Source: DATFNV01 sp963827935 (lineage in GTDB: Bacteria; Planctomycetota; Planctomycetia; Gemmatales; Gemmataceae). From it: a stretch of DNA of 64,000 nucleotides. The first letter of the stretch is position 1, and the number at the start of each line of letters is the position of its first letter. The notes below the pieces were generated by a model, which saw nothing but the letters and a program-made list of their open reading frames with translations, had not been told where the DNA came from and made no database searches. This document shows, piece by piece, positions 27,569 through 37,171 of the stretch. The DNA lies in the NCBI GenBank assembly GCA_963827935.1, contig CAWHCN010000025.1, forward strand, positions 219,120-283,119, in the 5' to 3' direction. The position numbers were made by a program, and so were the translations under genes.

Positions 27569-27837
27569 TCTGCACCGAGGCGCCGCGGAGGTGACTGAAA
27601 CATGGGTGCTGCAACAGTTGGCGCCGACGCCTTGAAGCGGATGACCGGACATCCGTATGGGGCCATCGGAGAAGCAAGCGACAGCGCGACTTATGACGTT
27701 TCGGAGTCGGAAGGTACGATCTGCCCTTTTTTGCTTGGAAGGACGTGCTAAGAACTTCCTCGACATGGCTCCACTCTTCGGTTACTCTGCGGGTACCTTT
27801 TCGAGACATTGCCGCGCGACCCAGGGAGGGTTTCACC
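27569..27837. other. Intergenic region without recognised gene
   Basis: About 270 bases between the toxin and the WD40 gene. Reading frames here are short and show no family features. It includes the ribosome-binding site AGGGAGGG for GTG 27838. Confidence 0.5.
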
Positions 27838-30402
27838 GTGCCATACCGCCAAGTGCTCCTGCTGCTCCTTATTGCATCGGCAGTTGCCGGCAGTCAGCCC
27901 GCGCTGGCCGGGCCGCCCACGGCGGAGGCGAAGCCAGGAGGGGCGGCGGCAAGCAGCGTGGGCCGCACCGACCTGTACGGCGACCCGCTGCCGGCTGGCG
28001 CTGTCGCCCGCCTCGGCACGCTGCGCTGGCGGGTGGGCCTGACGAATTTCACAAGCGTGAGCATGTCCCGCGATGGAGCGATAGCGGCATTACAGAGAGA
28101 AAACTACGGCGTGAGTCTGTGGGACGCGACCACCGGCAAAGAGGTTACGTGGTTTAACCCGGACCCGTCGATGGCAGCGGTACGGTTCGCGCCCGACGGC
28201 AAGACGCTCTTCATCGCCAAGCGGCAACCGGATGGGAAGCCTGGGCTTGATGGCGATCAGGAATTCCTTTGGACGATTGAGCATCAGGAGGTCAATACGG
28301 GCAAACTGAAAAAGAGCGTTCCCGTGACATCCTCGACTCGTTTCAAGCCGCTCGCGTTTCCGCAATTCACCCGCGACGGCAAATTCTTTCTCGCCAAACA
28401 GACCAAGGTCGGTGATGGCATTCGGGGCGGGACCGTGATCCTGTGGGACGCAGGCACGGGGGAGAGATATGCCCAGTTTCAGGATGACCTGATCGAGTTT
28501 GATCGCTTCGCCGTCTCCCCCGACGGCAAGATACTGGCGGTGGGCAACACGGACGGCCGGCTCTCCCTGCGCGAGTTGCCGGGTGGTCGAGAACTCCGCA
28601 AACTCCCCCGCATCAGCAAGGAACCCTGGGAGGGCCACTGGGACCCCACCTTCGCGCCGGACGGGCGAACCCTGGTGACGGTCGGCCATAAAGCGTTCTT
28701 TTTCTGGGACGTTACCGACGGCAAACTGCGCCACGAAATCAAGGACTGTTGGGGGCGCGTCGCCTTTAGCCCGGACAGCAAATCCCTGGTCTGCGGTGAA
28801 GAAAAGGCGTTCCGCCTGTTCGACACCACGACCTTCGAAGAGCTGCGGTCTTTCGAGCCAAACGACGACGGCGCTCGGTGCCTCGACTTTTCGGCGGACG
28901 GTAAGCGGCTGCTTTCGGGTCACGATAACACGATCGCCATCTGGGACGTGGTGACGGGCAAGCGGCTCAGTGCCTCGCCCGGCCACGAGACATCGATTAC
29001 GTCTCTGGCCTTCGCCCCCGACGGCCGGAGCCTGGCCTCCGGGGCATGGGGCGGCACAGCCTACGTTTGGGACCTCAAGACAGGCAAGCCCCGGCTTGAG
29101 TTCCGCGGCCATTACATCAGCGTGGCGTCTTTGGCCTTCAGTCCGGATGGGGCGACCTTGGCCACCGGGGAGGGCCAGCCCGGCTATGCCTCCGGATCCG
29201 ACAAAGTAGACGTGCGCCTGTGGGACCTCGGGCGGGAGAAGCTGCGGCGGCAGTTCACCGCTCACCTCTGCGGCGTTAGCAGCCTGACTTTCTCCCCCGA
29301 CGGAAAAACGCTGGCTTCGACCGGTCTGGACGACTACTACCGGGTCTGGGACGTGGCGACGGGGAAGAAGCGCTTCGAGGTAACCAGCCGCGACCACCAC
29401 CACGAGAAATCAGTAGCTTGCAGCCCAGATGGCAAAACACTGCTTGTCGCCGGTTCCAAAGGCGAACTCGCACTCTGGGACATCAAGGAGGGGAACAAGT
29501 TGCGCGACCTCGGCCCGCAAGGAACGAGAGAGGTCCGCTTCGCGGCATTCGTCCGGGGAGGGAAAGCCATTCTCACTTGCGAGGGCGGGCGCGTGAGAGA
29601 CGACCCGGCCCAATGCTACTTCTGGAAGGTCCAGAGCGGCGAATTGCTGAGCACTGTTCCGGGGCCGCCGTACGGCGATCGGTTGGACGTTCTGGCGCTG
29701 TCTCCGGATGGGACTTTGCTCGCGGCCCGAGGCGCCGTCGCAGACAGCGCGATCCAACTATGGGATGTAGAATCGGGAACCCCGCTGACGTTACTGCGAG
29801 GGCACAGTGCCGGGATAATCACCGACGACCACGGGATTCTCACCCTTGCTTTCTCCCCGGACGGAAAACTGCTGGCGTCTGCCGGTCACGACACCACCAT
29901 CCTTCTTTGGGATATCGCACAGGTCCGGTTGACGGCCCTTTGGAAGGAACTGGGCGAGGCGGACGATCCCGCCGGGGGACTCTCGGTTCCCTCGGGCGGG
30001 GCTATCCCTTTCCTCAAGGATTGGCTGGTGCGAGCTGCCGCCGCGGAGAAGCAGGTGCGGCCGCTGCTCCCTCACCTGGACGATGATAGCTTTGACACCC
30101 GCGACCGAGCGACGGTGGACCTCGAAAAACTGGGGCTGCCGGCCGAACCCGCGCTGCACGAGGCCCTAAAGAGATCCGTCTCCGCAGAGGCTCGCAGTCG
30201 AATCGAGCGCGTTCTCAAAGCGATTGGCAAGGGGCGGAAAGGCGTGGCTGACGACGGCGGACGGCTGGGGCGAGTGGTGAAGGCGCTGGGGGCCATCGAC
30301 ACGGCCGACGCACGCCAGGCACTGCGGGACGTAGCGGGTAGCGACGCTGAGCTGACAGTGACAAAGCTGGCCCATGATGCGCTAAAAGGGCTGGACCGCT
30401 AA
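27838..30402 (+). CDS. Exported WD40 repeat protein with C-terminal helical domain
   Basis: GTG 27838 is chosen because AGGGAGGG lies just upstream and the resulting N-terminus is a signal peptide (VPYRQVLLLLLIASAVAGSQ). About 700 residues form two propellers' worth of WD/YVTN-like repeats, many with the FSPDGKTLA...VRLWD consensus (SSLTFSPDGKTLASTGLDDY, LAFSPDGKLLASAGHDTTIL). The last ~130 residues are helical, with a pattern common in planctomycete WD40 proteins (RPLLPHLDDDSFDTRDRATV, EKLGLPAEPALHEALKRSVS). Such proteins are scaffolds of unknown partner. It is transcribed in the same direction as the toxin-antitoxin module but probably independently. Confidence 0.88.
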   Translation: MPYRQVLLLLLIASAVAGSQPALAGPPTAEAKPGGAAASSVGRTDLYGDPLPAGAVARLGTLRWRVGLTNFTSVSMSRDGAIAALQRENYGVSLWDATTGKEVTWFNPDPSMAAVRFAPDGKTLFIAKRQPDGKPGLDGDQEFLWTIEHQEVNTGKLKKSVPVTSSTRFKPLAFPQFTRDGKFFLAKQTKVGDGIRGGTVILWDAGTGERYAQFQDDLIEFDRFAVSPDGKILAVGNTDGRLSLRELPGGRELRKLPRISKEPWEGHWDPTFAPDGRTLVTVGHKAFFFWDVTDGKLRHEIKDCWGRVAFSPDSKSLVCGEEKAFRLFDTTTFEELRSFEPNDDGARCLDFSADGKRLLSGHDNTIAIWDVVTGKRLSASPGHETSITSLAFAPDGRSLASGAWGGTAYVWDLKTGKPRLEFRGHYISVASLAFSPDGATLATGEGQPGYASGSDKVDVRLWDLGREKLRRQFTAHLCGVSSLTFSPDGKTLASTGLDDYYRVWDVATGKKRFEVTSRDHHHEKSVACSPDGKTLLVAGSKGELALWDIKEGNKLRDLGPQGTREVRFAAFVRGGKAILTCEGGRVRDDPAQCYFWKVQSGELLSTVPGPPYGDRLDVLALSPDGTLLAARGAVADSAIQLWDVESGTPLTLLRGHSAGIITDDHGILTLAFSPDGKLLASAGHDTTILLWDIAQVRLTALWKELGEADDPAGGLSVPSGGAIPFLKDWLVRAAAAEKQVRPLLPHLDDDSFDTRDRATVDLEKLGLPAEPALHEALKRSVSAEARSRIERVLKAIGKGRKGVADDGGRLGRVVKALGAIDTADARQALRDVAGSDAELTVTKLAHDALKGLDR

Positions 30403-30452
30403 ATCAGCGTTACCGCGACTTATATGTGTGTGTGTATAACTGGTAGGCGCAA

Positions 30453-30760
30453 GGCGAACGGCAGGAGATAATCTCCCCTCGCCCCGGTGCTCCGACCGAG
30501 TACGGGTGACTGGGGCGACGATCCCTCGCCCTGCGGCGAAGGGGCCCGTCGTAGCGCTCCCGCACACATCGGACTTCAGTTCAACCTGGCGATTTTTTGC
30601 TGACTTGCGAAGGCACATGTCGTTATTTACCAATGGCTTGCGGTGTCCGCGCCAGGTTGAACAGAATTCCCGGTCACTTCAGTTCAACCTGGCAGCGCGT
30701 GTGGTGCCGGCGGGCGGTCGGAGAGGCGCAGCCGAGGGCTACTATCTCCTGCCGGTCGCC
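30453..30760. repeat. Interrupted GGCGAGCGGCAGG element with nested palindromes
   Basis: The left end GGCGAACGGCAGGAGATA (30453-30470) and right end TATCTCCTGCCGGTCGCC (30743-30760) are inverted copies with one mismatch, as in the element at 13471-13623. Here the interior is expanded and contains the two CCAGGTTGAACAGAA-family sequences, suggesting insertion of one palindrome family into another. Confidence 0.65.
30652..30692. repeat. 41-bp palindrome, CCAGGTTGAACAGAA family
   Basis: CCAGGTTGAACAGAA (30652-30666) and TTCAGTTCAACCTGG (30678-30692) pair with one mismatch around an 11-nt loop. A half copy, TTCAGTTCAACCTGG, is at 30575-30589. Confidence 0.88.
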
Positions 30761-30967
30761 CAATGCAATTCATTTCCGTCGATCGAGCCGCCCGGCGTTG
30801 CAACGAATTCCCGAAAAACGGCAATCTGGAGAAGGTAGGAAGCTACCCATCTTCGCTAACTTGCCATTTTCAGCGAATACGTTGCAAAGCTGAGCCGCCC
30901 CGCCGTGGTAAACTGCACCATCCCTCGCCCACCGAAACTCCCCGCCGCGCCGGCGAGTACACCTGAC

Positions 30968-32286
30968 ATGGCCACCTCCGCAGGCACCCCTCGAAGCGAC
31001 CCCGATCACGCCACGGTTGTTCCCGTCAATCCCGATGAGCCGCTCTGGGCCCTGCCGGGCGAGGAGTTGCTCGAGGCACTGCCGGTTGAGGACCGTCGGC
31101 GGGTAAGGCGCAGTTCGTGGCGGGCGCTGTGCGCGGCGTTTGAGGCGGTCGTGTGGCTGGTGGAATGGCCGTTCGGCGTGGCCACGTTGATCGTGGGGCT
31201 GTCGGTGCTCGCGGCGATTCCGCTCCTGGGATTCCTCAGCCTCGGCTATCTGCTCGAGGCCGGCGGACGGCTGGCGCGGACCGATCCGGAACGGCAACGC
31301 TTTCTCCACGCGCGGCGGCGCAACTGGTTTGTGCGCTGATCCTCAGTGCCGGCCTGACGGTGCGCGATAGCTTTGTCGGGGTCCGGAAGGCGGCCCGGGT
31401 CGGCGGCATCGTTCTGGGCGTCGCGCTCCTCATGCTGCCGCTTCAGCTCCTGTCCTCGTTCTACATTTCCGCCCAGATCATCGAGCCGGGTGGCACGGCG
31501 GCCCGCGTCTGGAAGGCCGTGCTGGTGGTGGTGACCGTGCTGATGGCCCTGCGGATCGCCCTGGCCCTGGCGCGGGGCGGTCGGCTGCGTTATTTCTTCT
31601 GGTTCATCGGCAACGGGGTCTGGCTGGGGCGGCGAGTGGTTCGCGGCGGCTATTATGCCGAGGCACGGGATGCGGTCTGGGACTTCGTCGCTAGCCTGCG
31701 GTTGCCGTACTACTGGTGGCTCGGCTTCCGCGGCTTCGTCGTGGGGCTGGCGTGGCTGGCCATTCCGGTCGGCCTGCTGGCGCTGGGACGAAAGGTGCCG
31801 CCGCTCGGTTTCGTCGGCGGGGTCTGGTTCGCGATGGTGCTGCTGGGCTTGCCGTTCTTGCAGATGCGGCTGACGGTGGAGAACCGCTTGCGGGCCGGCT
31901 TCGAGTTGGGAGCGGTCCTGTCGCGCTTTAGCCGGGCGCCGTGGGCCTTCAGTTTCGCCCTGTTGGCGGCCCTGCTATTTTCCCTGCCGCTCTACCTGCT
32001 GAAAATCGAGCGGGTGCCGCCCGAGGCCGAATGGCTGCCGTGCCTGTTCTTTATCGTCTTCATCTATCCAACGCGTCTGCTGGCCGGCTGGGCCTATGCC
32101 CGGGGCTGCCGGCGGGCGCCGCCGCGCAACTGGTTCTTTGCCGCCACCGGCCTGGTCAGCATGTTGCCGACGGCGGGGCTGTACGTCCTGTTGGTGGTGC
32201 TGACGCAGTACATTTCGTGGGAAGGCGGCAAGAGCCTGGTGGAGCAGCATGCGTTTCTGTTGCCCAGGCCGTTTACGGGGTGGTAG
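30968..32286 (+). CDS. Polytopic membrane protein, frame disturbed near 31270-31360
   Basis: Start at ATG 30968 (MATSAGTPRSDPDHA). The N-terminal part (LPGEELLEALPVEDRRRVRR, a first helix and LGFLSLGYLLEAGGRLA) reads to a stop at 31339. The rest (FVGVRKAARVGGIVLGVALL, FFWFIGNGVWLGRRVVRGGY, SLRLPYYWWLGFRGFVVGLA and further helices) reads in another frame to 32286. About 70 bases around the junction fit neither part well, so this may be more than a one-base error. At least seven membrane helices. No enzymatic motif seen. It precedes a membrane MutS-like gene on the same strand. Confidence 0.72.
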
Positions 32287-32347
32287 CGCTCGCGAAGCGA
32301 TGAATCGCCGCGCGGCGTGTCCCCTTCGCGCGATCGCGCCGGGCCGC

Positions 32348-32353
32348 TACAAT
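32348..32353 (+). promoter_or_regulatory. -10-like hexamer TACAAT
   Basis: CTACAATC lies upstream of the MutS-like gene in a GC-rich context, similar to CTACAATC at 41335. Its distance to the start is uncertain because that gene's N-terminus is disturbed. Confidence 0.3.
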
Positions 32354-32544
32354 CCCGCACGTGTCCCCTGCGCCGGCGTCCGCAGCCAAAGGATGTGTCG
32401 TGCCCCTGACCGTCGAAGCCAAGTCGCACGTTTCGCAGCCCATCTCCGCCGCGCGCCGAATACCTGCGCCGCCTTGAACTGCGGCGGGTCCAGGCGGCCG
32501 AGCACGATCGGACCCATGCGATCACGGGGATCAGCCGTTTCGGG

Positions 32545-34284
32545 GTGGCGGCCGCCGGCGGGGTCCTGTTGATCGCGGTCTTTGCCCTCGGCTGGTTGCA
32601 TCCCGGGTGGCTGGCCGTTCCCGTGGTCGCCTTCCTGGCGCTGAGCTACTGGCACCAACGGGTCACGCGCGCCCTGCGCCGCGCCCGCCGGGCCGTAACG
32701 TTCTACGAGCGGGCCATCGACCGTGTCGAGGATCGCTGGCAGACGTTCGGCGACCCCGGAAGCCGTTATCTCGACGATAACCATCCCAATGCTCGTGATC
32801 TCGACCTGTTCGGCAAGGATTCGCTTTACCAGCTCCTGTGCACGGCCCGGACGCGGAGCGGCAAGGACCTGCTGGCCGCCTGGCTGCTGAATCCCGCGGA
32901 GCCTGAGGAGGTGCGGGCCCGCCAGGTCGCCGTCGCCGAGCTGACGCCCCGGCTCGACCTGCGCGAGGACCTGGCGCTGCTGGGGGCCGACGTGCCGGCC
33001 GGCGTCGAGCTGGCTCCGCTGGCCGACTGGGGCGAGGCGGCGCCGATCCTCGTTTCCCGCCGCCTACGCCTTGTGGCCCTGGCCCTGGCAGCCCTCGGCG
33101 TGGGTGCGCTCGCCTGGCTGCTGGGGATGTTCTCGACGTACGTTAACGAGCGCGGCATCCCGGAAGCGGTCGGCTGGGCCCTGGGTCCCGGCATTTTGCC
33201 GCTGGCCGGAGCGGTGTCCCTGGAGCTTGCGTTGGCCTTGTGGCTGCGCGAGCGAGTCAAGCGCGTGCTGGCTCCCCTGGAGCGGCGGGCCCACGACCTG
33301 GCCGTGTTTCACGGCGTTTTGGCACGACTGGAGCAGGAGCAATTCCGCTCGCCGCGGCTGGTCCAGTTGCGCACCGCCCTGGAGACCGCCGGCAAGGCTC
33401 CCTCCCAGCGGATCGAACAGCTGCTGGCGCTGATCGAGCTGCTCGATTCCAAGCGGAACATGTATTTCGCGCCGTTTGCCGCCCTGATGCTCTGGACCAC
33501 GCAACTCGCCCTGGCCCTGGAGGCCTGGCGAGTGGCGACCGGGCCGCACATTCGCCGCTGGCTGGAGGCCGTCGCCGAGTTCGAGAGCCTCTGCGCGCTG
33601 GCGACCTATGCCGCGGAAAACCCGGAGGACCCGCTCCCCGAGGTGACGACCGACGAGGGGCCCCTCTTCGACGGCGAGGGGCTGGGCCATCCCTTGCTGC
33701 CGCGGTCTCGCTGTGTCCGCAATGACGTGCGCCTGGGCGGCGAATTGCGGGTGCTGGTGGTCAGCGGGTCGAACATGTCGGGCAAGAGCACGCTGCTGCG
33801 GGCGGTTGGGGTCAACGCGGTGCTGGCCCTGGCGGGAGCGCCGGTGCGTGCCGACCGGCTCCGGCTGTCGCCGCTGGTCGTCGGCGCCACTCTGCGCGTT
33901 GAGGATTCGTTACAGGCCGGCAAGTCGCGGTTCATGGCCGAGGTGCTGCGCGTCCGACAGCTTGTGGAGATGGCCCAGGGCTCGCGGCCACTCCTGTTCC
34001 TGCTCGACGAGTTGTTCGCCGGCACCAATTCGCACGACCGCCGCCTGGGGGCCGAGGCGGTGATCCGCACCCTGGTCGAGTCGGGGGCCACCGGCCTGAT
34101 GACAACGCATGACCTGGCCCTGACGCACATTGTCGATCTGCTGGGGGGCCGGGCGGCCAACGTCCATTTCGAGGACATCTTCGAGGAGGGCGGCGGCGTG
34201 ACGTTCGACTATCGGATGCGTCCGGGCGTGGTCGAGCGGAGCAACGCCCTGGCCCTGATGCGGTCGGTGGGGCTGGAAGTGTGA
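32545..34284 (+). CDS. Membrane-anchored MutS-like ATPase
   Basis: The first reliable in-frame start is GTG 32545, but homologous-looking sequence (AEYLRRLELRRVQAAEHDRT) continues upstream in frame to about 32455. The true start is probably near 32400 with a frameshift between. Two membrane helices open the protein and two more lie about 180-230 residues in. A MutS core follows (FGKDSLYQLLCTARTRSGKD), and the C-terminal ABC ATPase has Walker A GSNMSGKST, ATLRVEDSLQAGKSRFMAEV, Walker B LLFLLDELFAGTNSHDRRLG and switch His TTHDLALTH. The mismatch-binding N-terminal domains of MutS are absent. Similar membrane MutS-like proteins exist in planctomycetes and Bacteroidetes; role unknown, not classical mismatch repair. 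Confidence 0.85.
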   Translation: MAAAGGVLLIAVFALGWLHPGWLAVPVVAFLALSYWHQRVTRALRRARRAVTFYERAIDRVEDRWQTFGDPGSRYLDDNHPNARDLDLFGKDSLYQLLCTARTRSGKDLLAAWLLNPAEPEEVRARQVAVAELTPRLDLREDLALLGADVPAGVELAPLADWGEAAPILVSRRLRLVALALAALGVGALAWLLGMFSTYVNERGIPEAVGWALGPGILPLAGAVSLELALALWLRERVKRVLAPLERRAHDLAVFHGVLARLEQEQFRSPRLVQLRTALETAGKAPSQRIEQLLALIELLDSKRNMYFAPFAALMLWTTQLALALEAWRVATGPHIRRWLEAVAEFESLCALATYAAENPEDPLPEVTTDEGPLFDGEGLGHPLLPRSRCVRNDVRLGGELRVLVVSGSNMSGKSTLLRAVGVNAVLALAGAPVRADRLRLSPLVVGATLRVEDSLQAGKSRFMAEVLRVRQLVEMAQGSRPLLFLLDELFAGTNSHDRRLGAEAVIRTLVESGATGLMTTHDLALTHIVDLLGGRAANVHFEDIFEEGGGVTFDYRMRPGVVERSNALALMRSVGLEV

Positions 34285-34293
34285 ACCGAGCCC

Positions 34294-34351
34294 GGCAGGC
34301 AAAGCCTGCCCTACGCGCCGCCGCTCTGCTGTAGGGCAGGCTCTGCCTGCC
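34294..34351. repeat. Palindrome with GGCAGGCAAAGCCTGCCCTAC arms
   Basis: Arms of 21 bases (34294-34314 and 34331-34351) with one mismatch and a 16-nt loop, starting nine bases after the stop of the MutS-like gene and before the convergent NYN gene. Could terminate both. Confidence 0.85.
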
Positions 34352-34372
34352 GCCCACCTGTGGAATGGTGCG

Positions 34373-35416
34373 TCAGTACGGAATCTCCGAACCCGCCGGC
34401 GGCTCCTGTCCGAACTCGCGCGCTTCAGGGGAGCCGGAGTTCGCCGATGGTTCCGAGTCGCTGCCGTGGTTTTCGGGTCGCTCATCGGGATGATCGAACA
34501 GATCCGGCTGCGGCGGCGCAGGCGCTTCCCCATTGTCGGCCGCCTCCACGGGAGCCGCTGTGTCTGCCGTGCCCGGCGGGGCTAGCTTCTTCCGGGTGCC
34601 GCGCCGGCGGCGCGATTTCCTCTTGCGGGCCTCCCCGCCCTCCGCCGGCGCGGGCGACGACAACTCCGAGCCAAACCGCGTCACCACGTAGGTCCGGCTG
34701 CGCTTGTCGGTTTCCAGCTCCAGTAGCCCTTCTTTCTGGGCGTCTTCCAGCAGCTCGCTGAAGGTCCGGTAGCCGTGGTAGGCCTCGTTGAACGAGGGCT
34801 TCTTGCGCTTCATCGTGTCCTTGACCATCGACGACCAGAGCGATTCCTTGTTCTCGCGCCGCAGCGCCAGCAGCGATTCGAGCAAAAGGGCGAAGACTTT
34901 CTTCTTGGTCTCGGGCAGCTGCGGGCTCATCCCGCTGGGCAGGTCGCTCTGCTTGCCGAGGTCCTCGTAATAGATGAACTCGTCGCAGTTGTCGCGGAGC
35001 AGGTCCGAGGTCGATTCCTGCATCCCCAGGCCGATGACGTGCTTGCCCAGTTCCTTCAGCTTCGAGACGAGCGGCGAGAAGTCGCTGTCGCCGGAAACGA
35101 CGACGAAGGTGTCGATATGGCTCTTGGCGTAGGCCAGGTCCATGGCGTCGACGCAGAGGCGGATGTCGGCCGAGTTCTTGCCGCTCTGGCCGCGGCGCGG
35201 GATCTCGATCAGCTCGATGGCCGCCTCGTGCAGGGGGGCCGTGTACGGCTGAAAGCGGCTCCAGTCGGCATAGGCCTTCTTGGCGACGATCTTCCCCTTC
35301 TCGACCAGCCGTTCGAGCACGCGGTGGATCTCGAAGCGGTCCCGGCGGTTCTGGAAGCCGAGCGCCAGGTTTTCGAAGTCCACGAAGATCGCCAGGGAAC
35401 GTTCGCCGTCGGTCAC
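34373..35416 (-). CDS. NYN-domain (LabA-like) putative RNase with LOTUS-like domain
   Basis: GTG 35416 follows AAAGG by about seven bases and gives MTDGERSLAIFVDFENLALG, the NYN opening with its first acidic residue. Further acidic motifs are DIRLCVDAMDLAYAKSHID and VVVSGDSDFSPLVSKLKELG. These four Asp residues form a PIN/FLAP-like metal site. Residues about 190-270 (ALRRENKESLWSSMVKDTMK ... FSELLEDAQKEGLLELET) look like a winged OST-HTH/LOTUS domain. The C-terminal ~80 residues are a basic then acidic low-complexity tail (ARKRKSRRRRGTRKK). The family is predicted to cleave or bind RNA. Confidence 0.88.
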   Translation of the reverse strand: MTDGERSLAIFVDFENLALGFQNRRDRFEIHRVLERLVEKGKIVAKKAYADWSRFQPYTAPLHEAAIELIEIPRRGQSGKNSADIRLCVDAMDLAYAKSHIDTFVVVSGDSDFSPLVSKLKELGKHVIGLGMQESTSDLLRDNCDEFIYYEDLGKQSDLPSGMSPQLPETKKKVFALLLESLLALRRENKESLWSSMVKDTMKRKKPSFNEAYHGYRTFSELLEDAQKEGLLELETDKRSRTYVVTRFGSELSSPAPAEGGEARKRKSRRRRGTRKKLAPPGTADTAAPVEAADNGEAPAPPQPDLFDHPDERPENHGSDSEPSANSGSPEAREFGQEPPAGSEIPY

Positions 35417-35446
35417 CGGAATACCTTTGCCACTTGCGGCATCGCA

Positions 35447-35474
35447 CGCGCCGCCCGCTGGGCGGCGGCTAAAC
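35447..35474. repeat. Half copy of GTTTAGCCGC-family palindrome
   Basis: 28 bases identical to the right arm of the palindrome at 19285-19312, but with no inverted partner nearby. It shows the family can persist as single arms. Confidence 0.85.
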
Positions 35475-35486
35475 CTGGTTTGTGCA

Positions 35487-36175
35487 TCACGGCCTGAGCC
35501 CCTTCGTGGCGTCCTCAAACCCTTCGAGGACCACCGGGGTGGCCTTGGCGGCCAGCGGCTGGACGCGGACCACGCGCCCGTCGCCGTCGGCCCACACCGC
35601 CGCCGTGCCGTCGCGCAGCTTGATCCGATAGCGCGACAGCTTCACGGCCTTGTCCTTCACCGTTACCGTGTCGTCCCCTTGCCGTTCCACCGTGTAGGTG
35701 GGGGTTTGCAAACCCTGGACAGGGTCGAGCCACAGGCCGGACCATTCCTGCTTGCCGCCCCGGGCCGCATCGTAGAGGGGGACAAAAACGAGGGCGGCCG
35801 TCCAGTCGAGGCCCGCGGTCAGCACCGGCCTGGCGGGCAGATCCTTCAGGAAGTCGGTGATGCCGCCGCGCTTCATCGTCCCCGAGCCCTTCTCGTCGAG
35901 GGTCAGGGTGACAGTCTTGCGCGGGCTATCCAGGACGGTCTCGCCCCGGGTGACTCGGCCATTGCGGTCGGCATGGACGGTCAGCGTGATTTTCTCGCTG
36001 GACCCCTGGTACTTGTAGGTGACTACGGTGCCGTCATCGCTTCGTGTGGTGGCGACCTCGGATTCGAGGACGTACTTCCCCAGCGCGGGCGCATATCGCG
36101 CAGGGCCGCCGGCTTGTCGGCATCGGCGGGGGGAAACAGGGTCGTGAAAGCGAGCAGTGCGAGTCCAAGCGACAT
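35487..36175 (-). CDS. Secreted protein of unknown function, frameshifted near 36095
   Basis: ATG 36175 (MSLGLALLAFTTLFPPADAD, signal peptide, GAGG upstream) reads to about 36095. The next frame then continues ALGKYVLESEVATTRSDDGT, VVTYKYQGSSEKITLTVHAD, TVTLTLDEKGSGTMKRGGI and on to 35487. The restored product is about 229 residues, mostly beta, perhaps a lipocalin-like or outer-surface protein. No known motif. Confidence 0.72.
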
Positions 36176-36254
36176 GGCGCTACCTCGGCTAGAGGTCGGA
36201 TCCATTCCGCAGCCGAAGTGAGTGTAACTCGTTTGGGGCAGGGAGGGAAGATAG

Positions 36255-36287
36255 GTTTAGCCGCCGCCCGGGAGGCGGCGGCTAACC
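36255..36287. repeat. Short GTTTAGCCGC-family palindrome
   Basis: GTTTAGCCGCCGCC followed by a five-base spacer and GGCGGCGGCTAACC. A compact member of the family with the same 10-base terminus as those at 19247, 46836 and 56032. Confidence 0.8.
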
Positions 36288-36306
36288 GGCAGACGGGATC
36301 GGGCGC

Positions 36307-36995
36307 CTAGAAGTCGGTGCGGGTATTCCCGCCGCGGCCGCGGCCGCCGAACTCCGGCTTGTACTCGAACGGCTTGCCGACCAGCTCGTCCAGCGTCTTC
36401 TTCTGGCTGTCATCGAGGATCTTGGTGGCCTTGCCCATGTAGTCCTTGCTGATGCTCGCCCGCTTCTTCATCGCCTCCTGTCTTTCTTCAGCAGTCGGCG
36501 TCGTGCCTTGCGCAGGGCGGAGGGCCGCCATCTCCTTGCCGAAGTCCGTGTTCATTTCCTTAAGGTCGTCCTTCTGCTTGTCCGTCAGCTTCAGCTTCTC
36601 CTGGGCGGTCTTGTCGTTGAAGATGGCGAAGCCCATGACGTAGTAGCGCATCTGGTTGAGGCGCGCCAGCTGACCGTCCTTGAGGACGCCCTTGAGCGCC
36701 TTGTCGGTAGCCTCGCTCACCTTCTTGCGCCTTCGGCTCGCTCTTCCTGAGAGGCATTGCGGTCGCGCAGCTTGGCAACGTCGTCCTTGAGTTCTTCATT
36801 CACCTTGGCAAGTGCATCCTTGATCTTGTCCGCCTGATCCTTGTCGATCTTCAACTCGTCCTGGACGCTCTTGTTTCCCGCCAGTTGCCCGAGGCTGGGT
36901 GGGCCGAAGCCGCCGCGGCCGCGCCCTTGGGCCAGCGCCGGGCCGGCCGCCAGCGCTGCCACGCCGAGGACCAGAGCCAGTTTGCAAAGTCGCAT
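36307..36995 (-). CDS. Secreted LTxxQ-type (Spy/CpxP-like) protein, frameshifted near 36735
   Basis: ATG 36995 follows GAGGAG and gives a signal peptide (MRLCKLALVLGVAALAAGPA) then a Gly/Arg-rich start, KSVQDELKIDKDQADKIKDA and coiled helices. Near 36735 the frame changes and continues KKVSEATDKALKGVLKDGQL, LKLTDKQKDDLKEMNTDFGK and LDDSQKKTLDELVGKPFEYK to 36307. An alternative reading is two genes overlapping by GTGA. I prefer one gene, because related planctomycete proteins contain both halves in one chain with EERAE..KKVSEA in the middle. Probably a periplasmic helical protein. Confidence 0.75.
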
Positions 36996-37171
36996 CGTCA
37001 AGTCTCCTCAGAGGATGAGAGGGTACGGACCGGGGGGGTTCCCCACACTATGATATAAACCCCAAGCGCGATGGCCTGTTTCGCGCCCGATTGTGGAAAA
37101 ATGAGAGCCGCGGTCGGCGCCGCCAATTGCAGCGCCGACCGCGGCTCGGGATTCCCGTACCGGTGCGGTTG

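Larger units (their letters stand above)
30403..30967. other. Intergenic region filled with nested palindromic elements
   Basis: About 565 bases with no supported gene. It holds a short TATATGTGTGTGTGTATAA tract (30421-30439), the left and right ends of a GGCGA(A/G)CGGCAGGAGATA element (30453-30470 and 30743-30760), and one full plus one half copy of the 41-bp CCAGGTTGAACAGAA palindrome between those ends. Confidence 0.7.

Noticed and set aside
36307..37001. Two coupled genes overlapping by GTGA
   Set aside because: Related secreted LTxxQ proteins contain both parts in one chain, so a single frameshifted gene is more likely; not fully excluded.
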